Source: Acidobacteriota bacterium | GTDB lineage: Bacteria; Acidobacteriota; Terriglobia; Acidiferrales; 2-02-FULL-67-57 | Length of the DNA stretch: 40,928 nucleotides | Reading direction: 5' to 3' | Assembly: GCA_022571295.1 (NCBI GenBank) | Contig: JACZYA010000011.1 | Coordinates: 1 to 40,928 of the forward strand | Shown: piece by piece, positions 8,259 to 15,003 of the stretch | Layout: each line of letters starts with the position of its first letter | Numbering within the stretch: position 1 is the first letter of the stretch | Translations under genes and position numbers: made by a program | The notes under the pieces: generated by a model | What the model saw: only the letters and a program-made list of their open reading frames with translations | Told to the model about the DNA's origin: nothing | Database searches by the model: none

Positions 8259-8498
8259 TCAGGACGGCTGTCGGCCCAATTTGTTGGCCAGTGCCTGTTG
8301 CAAGCGTTGATGTACACCCTCTGGCAAGGGCAGCGGTTCGGCGTCGCAGTATATCTCGATGGTTTTCCTGGTGGTGTCCACTACCAGGCGACAGTTCTTG
8401 CACTTCTGGATGTGCTGCTCCAGCTCCTTCAGCAAGTCAGGTGCCAGCTCTCCATCCAGAAAATCTGACAACTCGCGAACTACGCCTTTGCAGTTCAA
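8259..8498 (-). CDS. Small zf-HC2 protein, candidate cytoplasmic zinc anti-sigma factor
   Basis: 79 residues from a TTG at 8498. GTGAGG, overlapping the stop region of the sigma gene, sits about eight bases before it, so translation is probably coupled. The sequence has the zinc anti-sigma motif H29-x3-C33-x2-C36 after an amphipathic helix (LSDFLDGEL), with an extra Cys at position 3. No transmembrane segment is present, unlike many anti-sigma factors, so it should act in the cytoplasm, perhaps through redox or zinc release. The partner is expected to be the ECF sigma factor encoded ten bases upstream; this is inferred from gene order and the family. Confidence 0.78.
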   Translation of the reverse strand: MNCKGVVRELSDFLDGELAPDLLKELEQHIQKCKNCRLVVDTTRKTIEIYCDAEPLPLPEGVHQRLQQALANKLGRQPS

Positions 8499-8508
8499 GA
8501 TGCTGACC

Positions 8509-9093
8509 TCACTTGAAGTACTTATTCAATCGCTGCCGCAACTTCAGCCGCGCTCGCAACAAGCGCGACTTCACCGCCGGCACGGAGAGTCCCAAGGCTT
8601 CGGCCGTTTCTTCAGTAGAAAGCTGTTCCACGTCTCGGAGCGTGAACACGGTCCGGAACGCGGGTTCCAGGGTTTGGGTGGCTTCGGCCAGAATCTCCTG
8701 CCATTCCGTCTTGGCATAGTGCTGCTCGGGATTGTCGCCCCAGTCCACAATCTCCCGCGGCAGCAGACCGTCGTCTTCCGTCTCAAGCTTTTCGTCCAGG
8801 GACACCTGCCGGTCCGAGCGCCGCTTGCGCAACTTCATCAGCGATTCGTTCACGGCTATCCGCACCAGCCAAGTGTAGAAGCGCGAGTTCCCCTGGAAGC
8901 GCCCTAGGTTGGTATAGGCTTTGAGAAACGATTCCTGCAGCACGTCTTCGGCGTCTTCTTTGTTGCTGGTGATGTTCAGCGCCAAACGGAAGATGTTCCG
9001 TTCATACTGGTTCACTAAAACAGTGAAGGCTTCGGCGTTGCCTTCCTTCGCTTCGGCCACCAGCGTGGCTTCGTTTTCGAGATGGACGGGCAT
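8509..9093 (-). CDS. ECF-type RNA polymerase sigma factor
   Basis: 194 residues. Region 2 covers about residues 22-95 (FTVLVNQYERNIFRLALNIT, NKEDAEDVLQESFLKAY, FYTWLVRIAVNESL) and region 4 about 130-190 (LEPAFRTVFTLRDVEQLSTEETAEALGLSVPAVKSRLLRARLKLRQRL), joined by an acidic linker. There is no region 1 or 3, as expected for the ECF class. It directs core polymerase to a stress or envelope regulon that cannot be named from this sequence. The zf-HC2 gene follows at once and probably holds it inactive. The ATG at 9093 is preceded by one base and then a 9-bp stem, with no good Shine-Dalgarno sequence, which suggests translational control. Confidence 0.92.
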   Translation of the reverse strand: MPVHLENEATLVAEAKEGNAEAFTVLVNQYERNIFRLALNITSNKEDAEDVLQESFLKAYTNLGRFQGNSRFYTWLVRIAVNESLMKLRKRRSDRQVSLDEKLETEDDGLLPREIVDWGDNPEQHYAKTEWQEILAEATQTLEPAFRTVFTLRDVEQLSTEETAEALGLSVPAVKSRLLRARLKLRQRLNKYFK

Positions 9094-9094
9094 C

Positions 9095-9135
9095 GCAGCG
9101 TCAGCCGGAAATCGCTCTCTCGGGTGTGACGCTGC
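9095..9135 (-). promoter_or_regulatory. Inverted repeat at the sigma factor start codon (possible translation-control hairpin or operator)
   Basis: On the - strand GCAGCGTCA (9135-9127) and TGACGCTGC (9103-9095) form a perfect 9-bp stem with a 23-base loop. The 3' arm ends one base before the ATG at 9093, so a folded transcript would cover the ribosome binding region. It could instead be a DNA operator. Both readings are inferences. Confidence 0.5.
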
Positions 9136-9245
9136 CTATTTTGCCTCACCGCTCCCGAACCCGCAAGAGCCCGCTGCTCACCACACAGTATGGATGATTG
9201 GCAGCAGGGAAGAGTCGCAACAAAATGCGGGCGTTAACCGAAGGG

Positions 9246-9284
9246 TTGACATCCTCCGGCGGTTGGGATAGAACGAACGTTCGA
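9246..9284 (+). promoter_or_regulatory. Promoter and candidate operator of the TetR gene/aromatic cluster
   Basis: TTGACA at 9246-9251 is followed after 17 bases by TAGAAC at 9269-9274, a good -35 and a fair -10. The perfect palindrome CGAACGTTCG (9274-9283) begins at the last base of the -10 and covers the expected start of transcription. A repressor bound there would block the promoter, which fits autoregulation by the TetR protein encoded at 9331. Confidence 0.6.
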
Positions 9285-9330
9285 TAGCCTGGGGCGCAAA
9301 CGCCCCGGGGGAGCTGACTCAAGCCCAACC

Positions 9331-9993
9331 ATGACCGCCACACTGCAACGCCGTCCCGCTGCCGGAAACAAGTTGGACCACATCTTAAGTTGTGCCACGC
9401 GCATCTTTTGCGAAAAGGGATACGAAGGGGCCAGCATTCGTGACCTCTCCCGCCGCAGCGGGGTTTCCCTGGCCGGGCTCTACTACTATTTTGAAAGCAA
9501 GGAAGAGCTGCTGTATCTGATTCAGAAGCATTGTTTCACCACCCTGCTCGCGCGGCTGGAAGAGGAGCTGGGCTCGGCTCCCCGCGACCCGGAAGCCAGG
9601 TTGCGCCTGCTGATCCGCAATCATCTCGGCTATTTTCTCCAGAACCCGGAAGCCATGAAAGTGCTTGCCCACGAGGCCGACAGTCTCACCCCGCCCTACG
9701 CCCGCCAGGTGGCCGACATCAAGCGCAGCTATTACCGCATCTGCCGGAGTATCCTCGATGACCTCAAGCGCCAGCGCAAGCTGCGGCGACTGAACACCCG
9801 CTTGGCGGTCATGAGCCTGTATGGGATGATGAACTGGATATATACTTGGTACAAACCCAGGTTGGATCCCGACGCCGATGCCTTGGCAGACCACATGAGT
9901 GATCTGTTCTTGGGAGGGATTCTGGCTGGGGCGAGCGGCTCGGCGCGCTGGCCGCGCTCGCGCAACGGGCGCAGGCGCGCCCTCGCGGCATGA
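9331..9993 (+). CDS. TetR/AcrR family transcriptional regulator
   Basis: 220 residues. The N-terminal helix-turn-helix domain is clear: ILSCATRIFCEKGYEGASIRDLSRRSGVSLAGLYYYFESKEELL (about residues 17-60). The C-terminal ligand domain is less conserved, as is usual, and ends with an arginine-rich tail. TetR repressors leave DNA when a small ligand binds. As first gene before an acyl-CoA and aromatic metabolism cluster, its ligand is probably an acyl-CoA or aryl-CoA intermediate (inference). A palindrome overlapping the promoter -10 upstream is the probable binding site. The next gene starts 21 bases after its stop with a strong GGAGG, so the regulator is likely the first gene of the transcript. 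Confidence 0.9.
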   Translation: MTATLQRRPAAGNKLDHILSCATRIFCEKGYEGASIRDLSRRSGVSLAGLYYYFESKEELLYLIQKHCFTTLLARLEEELGSAPRDPEARLRLLIRNHLGYFLQNPEAMKVLAHEADSLTPPYARQVADIKRSYYRICRSILDDLKRQRKLRRLNTRLAVMSLYGMMNWIYTWYKPRLDPDADALADHMSDLFLGGILAGASGSARWPRSRNGRRRALAA

Positions 9994-10014
9994 GATCATC
10001 TTGGAGGTACTACC

Positions 10015-10824
10015 ATGGCAACACAAACGGCTGTCACTGAAAAAGAACTGATCCACTTGCGGGTCGAGAACGGCATCGCTGTTATCGAGATGGATGACCC
10101 TCCGGCCAATACCTATACCCACGCCATGATGCGCCAGCTCGACGACGCCATCCTGCAGGCCCGCATGGACGACGATGCTCACGTCATTATCCTGCGCGGC
10201 GCGGGCGAGAAGTTTTTCTCCGCCGGCGCTGAAATCAAGATGTTGTCGGAAGCGGATCCCGGCTGGAAATACTGCTTCTGTTTACACGCCAACGAAACCC
10301 TGTGTCGGCTGGAGCAGACCCCCAAGTTGGTGCTCGCCGCCCTGAATGGGCACACCGTGGGCGGCGGGTTGGAGATTGCCCTGGCGTGCGACATCCGCCT
10401 GGCCCGCAAGGACGGCGGCAAAATCGGCCTGCCGGAAGTCAACCTGGGCGTGCTCCCCGGCACCGGTGGCACCCAGCGGATAGCGCGCTTGTTGGGCAAG
10501 TCGCGCGCGATTGAACTGATGGCCACTGGTCGCACCTTCAGTTTTGAAGAGGCGATGGAGATCGGTCTGGTCAACCAGATTTTCGATCGCGACACCTTCT
10601 GGGACGACGTGCTCAGCTACGCCAAGCAGTTTGTGCCGCCGGCCAAGGCCAGCCGCGCCGTGGGCCGCATCAAGCGAGCGGTGCAGACCGGCACCGAAGT
10701 CGGGTTTGCGGAAGGGTTGGCGCTGGAGCGTGAGTTGCAGCAGTTGCTCTTCCAGAGTGAAGATGCCAAGGAAGGGTTGCACGCCTACGTTGAAAAGCGC
10801 CAGCCTAAGTTCCGCGGCCGCTAG
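10015..10824 (+). CDS. Enoyl-CoA hydratase/isomerase (crotonase family)
   Basis: 269 residues; GGAGG lies eight bases before the ATG. Crotonase fold with the oxyanion-hole segment FFSAGAEIKML, GGGLEIALACDIRLA and LPEVNLGVLPGTGGTQR. Both catalytic glutamates of hydratases are therefore kept (in GGGLE and in LPE). It should add water to an enoyl-CoA, in the cytoplasm, as the second step of a beta-oxidation-like sequence. It is the first enzyme gene after TetR. A second hydratase with the same motifs is encoded at 20063, so the two probably act on different intermediates. Confidence 0.87.
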   Translation: MATQTAVTEKELIHLRVENGIAVIEMDDPPANTYTHAMMRQLDDAILQARMDDDAHVIILRGAGEKFFSAGAEIKMLSEADPGWKYCFCLHANETLCRLEQTPKLVLAALNGHTVGGGLEIALACDIRLARKDGGKIGLPEVNLGVLPGTGGTQRIARLLGKSRAIELMATGRTFSFEEAMEIGLVNQIFDRDTFWDDVLSYAKQFVPPAKASRAVGRIKRAVQTGTEVGFAEGLALERELQQLLFQSEDAKEGLHAYVEKRQPKFRGR

Positions 10825-10937
10825 GTCTGACGCAGAAGCTTACTTTTGGAAGCAGTGCCCGTTGATCGGGTGACACACCCGGTGACATCCTACGTGGTTT
10901 GCTTACGGCGGGGAGTACAGAGAAAAGGGGAAACGCA

Positions 10938-12410
10938 ATGGCTACAACTCCGCAGGTCGAGGTTCATCCCGGCAAATTGTTGATTGGCAGCAAGTGGGTG
11001 GACGCCTCTACCGGCGCGACCTTCCCCACCGTCAACCCGGCTTCAGGCGAGACCATCACTCACCTGGCAGAAGCCGGCCCGGCCGACGTTGAGGCGGCTG
11101 TCCGCGCCGCCCGCGCCGCCTTTGAAGAAGGCCCCTGGTCGCAGATGAGTGCGTCTGACCGCGGCAAGCTCCTGTACAAAATCGGCGACTTGATCGAAAA
11201 GCACATTGACGAGTTCGCCTATCTGGAGACCATCGACAACGGCAAGCCCATCTTCGAGTCGCGCTACGTGGACATGCCCATGATCGCCGACGTGTTCCGC
11301 TACTACGCCGGCTGGGCCACCAAAATCCACGGCGAGACCATCCCGGTCAGCGGCCCCTTCTTCAATTACACCCTGCGCGAGCCCATCGGCGTGGTGGCCG
11401 CGATCGTCCCCTGGAATTTCCCGCTTCTGCTGGCCTCCTGGAAGATTGCTCCGGCGCTGGCCGCCGGCAACACCGTCATCTACAAGCCGGCGCAACTCAC
11501 GTCTCTGACTGCCCTGAAGTTCGGTGAAATCTGTCAAGAAGCAGGCGTGCCCGAGGGCGTGGTCAACATCCTTACCGGCAAGGGCAGCGTGGTGGGCATG
11601 GGGCTGGTGCAACATCCCGGCGTGGACAAGATTTCGCTGACCGGTTCCACCGAAACCGGCAAGACGGTCATGCGCGCCGGCGCTGACACGCTCAAGAAAA
11701 TCACCCTGGAGTTGGGGGGCAAGTCTCCCAACATCGTGCTCGACGATGCCGACCTCGACGCGGCCGTCAAAGGCGCCTACAACGGAATTTTTTACGGCAA
11801 GGGCGAAGTCTGCGCTGCCGGCTCGCGCTTGTTTGTGGCCAAGAAGCTCCACGACCCCTTCATGGAAAAGCTGATTGCCCGCACCAAAAAACTCCAGCCC
11901 GCCGACCCACTCCACCCCAAGACGCGCTTGGGAGCCATTGTCTCCGAAGGGCAGATGAAAACGGTGATGGACTACATCGAGATCGGCAAGAAGGAAGGAG
12001 CGCAACTCGTCGCCGGCGGCGAGCGCGCCTCAGTCGGCAACGGCAAGGGCAACTTCGTGCTTCCCACCATCTTCGACGGCGTGCGCAACGACATGCGCCT
12101 AGCACAGGAAGAAATCTTCGGCCCGGTCCTGGCCACCATCGAGTTCACTGACTTGGATGAAGTCATCCGCGAGGCCAACAAGAATCCCTACGGCTTGGCG
12201 GCAGCGGTGTGGACGCGCGACATTCGCAAAGCGCACTACGTTGCCCACCGGCTCAAGGCGGGCACGGTTTGGATCAACGCCTACAACGTGTACGACCCCG
12301 CCGCTCCTTTCGGCGGTTACAAGGCCAGCGGCTTCGGACGCGAGCTGGGCATGTACGCGCTCGATCACTACACCCAGATCAAAGACGTCTGGGTCAACCT
12401 GAAGGAATAG
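10938..12410 (+). CDS. NAD(P)-dependent aldehyde dehydrogenase
   Basis: 490 residues from the ATG at 10938, which has AGGGGAAA before it; an upstream in-frame TTG at 10899 lacks such a site. The family motifs are complete: VPWNFPLLLASWKIAPALAAGN, FTGSTETGK-type loop (SLTGSTETGK), the general-base glutamate in LELGGKSPNIV, the nucleophilic cysteine in GEVCAAGSRLF, and EEIFGPVLA. It resembles class 1/2 and hydroxymuconic-semialdehyde dehydrogenases. In this setting it may oxidise a ring-cleavage semialdehyde, a role played by BoxD in the benzoyl-CoA epoxide pathway, though it is not clearly a BoxD. It is followed by the BoxB-like gene after 63 bases. Confidence 0.9.
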   Translation: MATTPQVEVHPGKLLIGSKWVDASTGATFPTVNPASGETITHLAEAGPADVEAAVRAARAAFEEGPWSQMSASDRGKLLYKIGDLIEKHIDEFAYLETIDNGKPIFESRYVDMPMIADVFRYYAGWATKIHGETIPVSGPFFNYTLREPIGVVAAIVPWNFPLLLASWKIAPALAAGNTVIYKPAQLTSLTALKFGEICQEAGVPEGVVNILTGKGSVVGMGLVQHPGVDKISLTGSTETGKTVMRAGADTLKKITLELGGKSPNIVLDDADLDAAVKGAYNGIFYGKGEVCAAGSRLFVAKKLHDPFMEKLIARTKKLQPADPLHPKTRLGAIVSEGQMKTVMDYIEIGKKEGAQLVAGGERASVGNGKGNFVLPTIFDGVRNDMRLAQEEIFGPVLATIEFTDLDEVIREANKNPYGLAAAVWTRDIRKAHYVAHRLKAGTVWINAYNVYDPAAPFGGYKASGFGRELGMYALDHYTQIKDVWVNLKE

Positions 12411-12473
12411 TCGGACGCAAGGATTTACTGCACCAATTGGATACTTTAGCAATTCGAGAGACGAGGTAACCCG

Positions 12474-13592
12474 ATGGCGCGCATCTCGACCTTTGATGAT
12501 TGGATAGACCTGTTCCGCGAGTGGCAGAAGGATATCGGCGTTGACCTCCCCGAGGTCACCCAGTACCAGTTCGAGGCCAAGTACGGTCAGTTGAAAACCA
12601 CTGAGATCGAATTCGGCGACTTCCGGAGCGAACGCAAATGGGAAAAGGTGCTCGACATCCCCGACCAGCGCATTCGCGATGGCCTGCAGAACTTGATCAT
12701 TTATCAAGGCGACACCGAGTTTGCCTCGGTCGAGCAGCAGCGCTTCCTTTTCGAGACCGCCCCCAGCCACTACGACCGCCAGTCGCTCGCCCGCGTAATG
12801 ACGGAAGAAATGCGCCACGGCTGGCAGATGTGCCACCTACTCATCAACCACTTCGGCCACTCCGGCCGGCTGGAAGCCCTCAAGCAGCTCGAGCGCCGCG
12901 CCTTCGAAAACAAGCGCCTGCTCACCGCCTTCAACGACCCGGTGCAGAACTGGCTTGATTTCTTCACCTACACCGACTTTGTGGACCGCGACGGCAAGTT
13001 CCAGCTCACCATGCTCAGCTACTCCGGCTTTGCCCCGCTGGCCAGCTCCATGATTCCCATGCTGAAGGAAGAATCCTTCCACCTCGGCACCGGCCAGGAT
13101 GGCCTGCGGCGCATACTGAAGGCAGGTAAGATTCCGGTTGCCATCGTCCAGAAATACATCAATAAGTGGATTCGTGCAGCTTACGACCTCTTCGGGGTGG
13201 ACAACTCCTCCTCGGCGCACTGGATGTACGTGTGGGGGTTGAAGGGTCGCTTCGACGAGCACAGCAACCCCAACGAGGCCGACAAAGAGCATCTGAACGA
13301 GCACAGCCGCAACCTCTACAAACAAGAGTGCGAGCAACTGGTGGCGCAGTTGAACAAGCTCATTCCGGACGACCAAACCAAACTGTTCGTCCCTGACCTG
13401 AAGTTCGACCGCCGCATCGGCGACTTCGCGCACCAGCCCTACAGCATCACCGGCGAGCGCCTCAACCCTGAGGACTACAAGAAGCACTGCCAGGAAGTGC
13501 TCCCGAACGAAAACGATATGGCTCAACTCGCCACAATCTTCAAAGAAGGCGGTTGGGTGGCGGAGAAGAAAGCCACGACCCAGGCTCGATGA
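12474..13592 (+). CDS. BoxB-like diiron oxygenase (short benzoyl-CoA 2,3-epoxidase homologue)
   Basis: 372 residues, preceded by GAGG. The sequence follows the BoxB/PaaA diiron family. Compared with BoxB as I recall it, the blocks QGDTE-ASVEQQR-L-TAPS-YD (78-101), EEMRHGWQM (111-119), FF-YTDFVDRDGKFQL (163-178), KEESFHLG (198-205) and DLFGVDNSS (238-246) line up. Probable iron ligands Glu82, Glu112, His115, Glu200 and His203 are present, with Asp173 a likely sixth. BoxB inserts one oxygen atom into benzoyl-CoA using electrons from BoxA. This protein is about 100 residues shorter than BoxB, and no BoxA gene is in the window, so substrate and reductase are unknown. Its stop overlaps the next start (ATGA), indicating coupling with the Dch-like hydratase. 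Confidence 0.75.
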   Translation: MARISTFDDWIDLFREWQKDIGVDLPEVTQYQFEAKYGQLKTTEIEFGDFRSERKWEKVLDIPDQRIRDGLQNLIIYQGDTEFASVEQQRFLFETAPSHYDRQSLARVMTEEMRHGWQMCHLLINHFGHSGRLEALKQLERRAFENKRLLTAFNDPVQNWLDFFTYTDFVDRDGKFQLTMLSYSGFAPLASSMIPMLKEESFHLGTGQDGLRRILKAGKIPVAIVQKYINKWIRAAYDLFGVDNSSSAHWMYVWGLKGRFDEHSNPNEADKEHLNEHSRNLYKQECEQLVAQLNKLIPDDQTKLFVPDLKFDRRIGDFAHQPYSITGERLNPEDYKKHCQEVLPNENDMAQLATIFKEGGWVAEKKATTQAR

Positions 13593-14359
13593 CCGAAGCA
13601 GGCCACATTCAAGTCAGCCGCGACGGCCCGGTGGCGCGAATCGTCTTCAATCGCCCGCCCCTGAACATCCTGCACATTCCGGCCATACAGGAGTTGAATG
13701 CGGCGCTCGACGCCCTGCCCGCTCCGCCCCACCTGCGCTTCCTGGTTTTCACCGGCAGCGAGCGCACTTTCTCCACCGGCGTGGACGTGCGCGACCACAC
13801 CCCCGACCGCGTGGCGGAAATGCTGGGCAGCTTCCATCGCGTCTTTCGCAAGCTCTGGAACGCTGATTGGATTACCATCGCGGCCGTGCGCGGCCACTGC
13901 TTGGGCGGCGGAATGGAACTCGCCACCTTCTGCGACTTTGTGGTGGCTACCCATACCGCCCGCTTTGGCCAACCCGAAATCAAGCTCGGCTGCTTTCCGC
14001 CGGTGGCGGCTGTGCTCCTGCCGGTGTTGCTGGGTCCGCGCCGCGCGCTCGATCTGATTCTCACCGGGCGCACAGTGACAGCTACGGAAGCGCGGGAGTT
14101 GGGACTGGTGAATCGCGTCGTAGGAGAGGATGAATTGGACGGCGCCGTACAGGAGCTGCTGGACTCGCTCATTCCGCTCAGCCCTGCCGTCCTGGCCTTG
14201 ACCCGGCGGGCGGTGCTGCGTGCCTCCGGACTCGACTTCGAGCGCGCGCTTGAGGAGATGGAAAAGATTTATCTCGACAAGTTGATGAAAACCGAGGACG
14301 CCGCCGAAGGCATTCGCGCCTTCATTGAGCGCCGGCGTCCCGTGTGGACCGGGCGCTAG
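13589..14359 (+). CDS. Crotonase family protein, cyclohexa-1,5-dienecarbonyl-CoA hydratase (Dch)-like
   Basis: 256 residues; the ATG at 13589 overlaps the stop of the BoxB-like gene. A longer frame begins at 13553, but the ATGA overlap makes 13589 the better choice. It keeps both crotonase glutamates (GGGMELA and GQPEIKLG). The usual GAGGTQ loop is replaced by CFPPVAAVLLP, and NRPPLNIL and TGVDVRDHTPDRV are present, features that I associate with proteins annotated as dienoyl-CoA hydratases of the anaerobic benzoyl-CoA pathway. That enzyme hydrates the diene made by benzoyl-CoA reductase, but no such reductase is seen here. It may instead act on a product of the BoxB-like enzyme. Annotation as a general enoyl-CoA hydratase remains possible. 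Confidence 0.75.
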   Translation: MTEAGHIQVSRDGPVARIVFNRPPLNILHIPAIQELNAALDALPAPPHLRFLVFTGSERTFSTGVDVRDHTPDRVAEMLGSFHRVFRKLWNADWITIAAVRGHCLGGGMELATFCDFVVATHTARFGQPEIKLGCFPPVAAVLLPVLLGPRRALDLILTGRTVTATEARELGLVNRVVGEDELDGAVQELLDSLIPLSPAVLALTRRAVLRASGLDFERALEEMEKIYLDKLMKTEDAAEGIRAFIERRRPVWTGR

Positions 14360-14497
14360 CGTAGGGAATGGTGTCAGTCCTGAATACAAGCAGGCAATTG
14401 TGCCCAGGTTGCGTTTGTTTCTGAGGCTCGCCCGAAGGGGTTGCCGGCTGCGACGACGTAGCATTGAAAGAGTTGCTCTAATCTACCGCGAGAACCT

Positions 14498-15001
14498 ATG
14501 AACAAAGAGAGCATTCAACTGCACGTCAACGGTGTGCGCCATGAGATTGAAATCCCGCCCAGCAAGACATTGCTCGAAGCTCTGCGGGAGGACTTGCGGC
14601 TGACCGGAACCAAATGCGGCTGCGACGACTCTAGTTGCGGCTGTTGCACCGTACTGGTGGACGGCGTGCCCATGCTCTCCTGCGTGATGCTGGCGGCTTC
14701 CTACCCGGACGCATCCATCACGACCATTGAAGGCGTAGCTCAGGGCGAGCAGCTCGACCCGCTCCAGGAAGGCTTCTGCGTCGAAGGCGGAGCCCAGTGC
14801 GGTTTCTGTACGCCGGGGATTATTCTGACCGCCAAAGCGCTGCTCGACCGAAATCCGAAACCGACCCGGGAAGAAATTGCGCAAGCCATTTCCGGCAACC
14901 TTTGCCGTTGCACTGGCTACACCCAGATTTATGCTTCGATTGAGTACGCGATTAAGAAATTGCGGACGACGCCGGTAGCGGCCGCGAGCGGGGGGCGATA
15001 G
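14498..15001 (+). CDS. hcrC: 4-hydroxybenzoyl-CoA reductase, small [2Fe-2S] subunit
   Basis: 167 residues, close to the length known for HcrC. Two [2Fe-2S] sites of the xanthine oxidase family are complete: Cys42, Cys47, Cys50 and Cys62 in the plant-type ferredoxin domain, and Cys101, Cys104, Cys136 and Cys138 (CGFCTPG and CRCTGY) in the helical domain. It carries electrons between the FAD/Fe-S subunit and the molybdenum subunit. The following gene starts two bases after the stop. The 138-base gap upstream is the largest in this part of the cluster and might hold a second promoter, but no convincing boxes are visible. The identity as HcrC rests mainly on the neighbouring HcrB-type subunit. 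Confidence 0.85.
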   Translation: MNKESIQLHVNGVRHEIEIPPSKTLLEALREDLRLTGTKCGCDDSSCGCCTVLVDGVPMLSCVMLAASYPDASITTIEGVAQGEQLDPLQEGFCVEGGAQCGFCTPGIILTAKALLDRNPKPTREEIAQAISGNLCRCTGYTQIYASIEYAIKKLRTTPVAAASGGR

Positions 15002-15003
15002 GG

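Noticed and set aside
10015-14359. Complete aerobic box pathway (BoxABCD)
   Set aside because: No BoxA, and the crotonases are about 260 residues rather than the much larger BoxC; the aldehyde dehydrogenase is not clearly BoxD.
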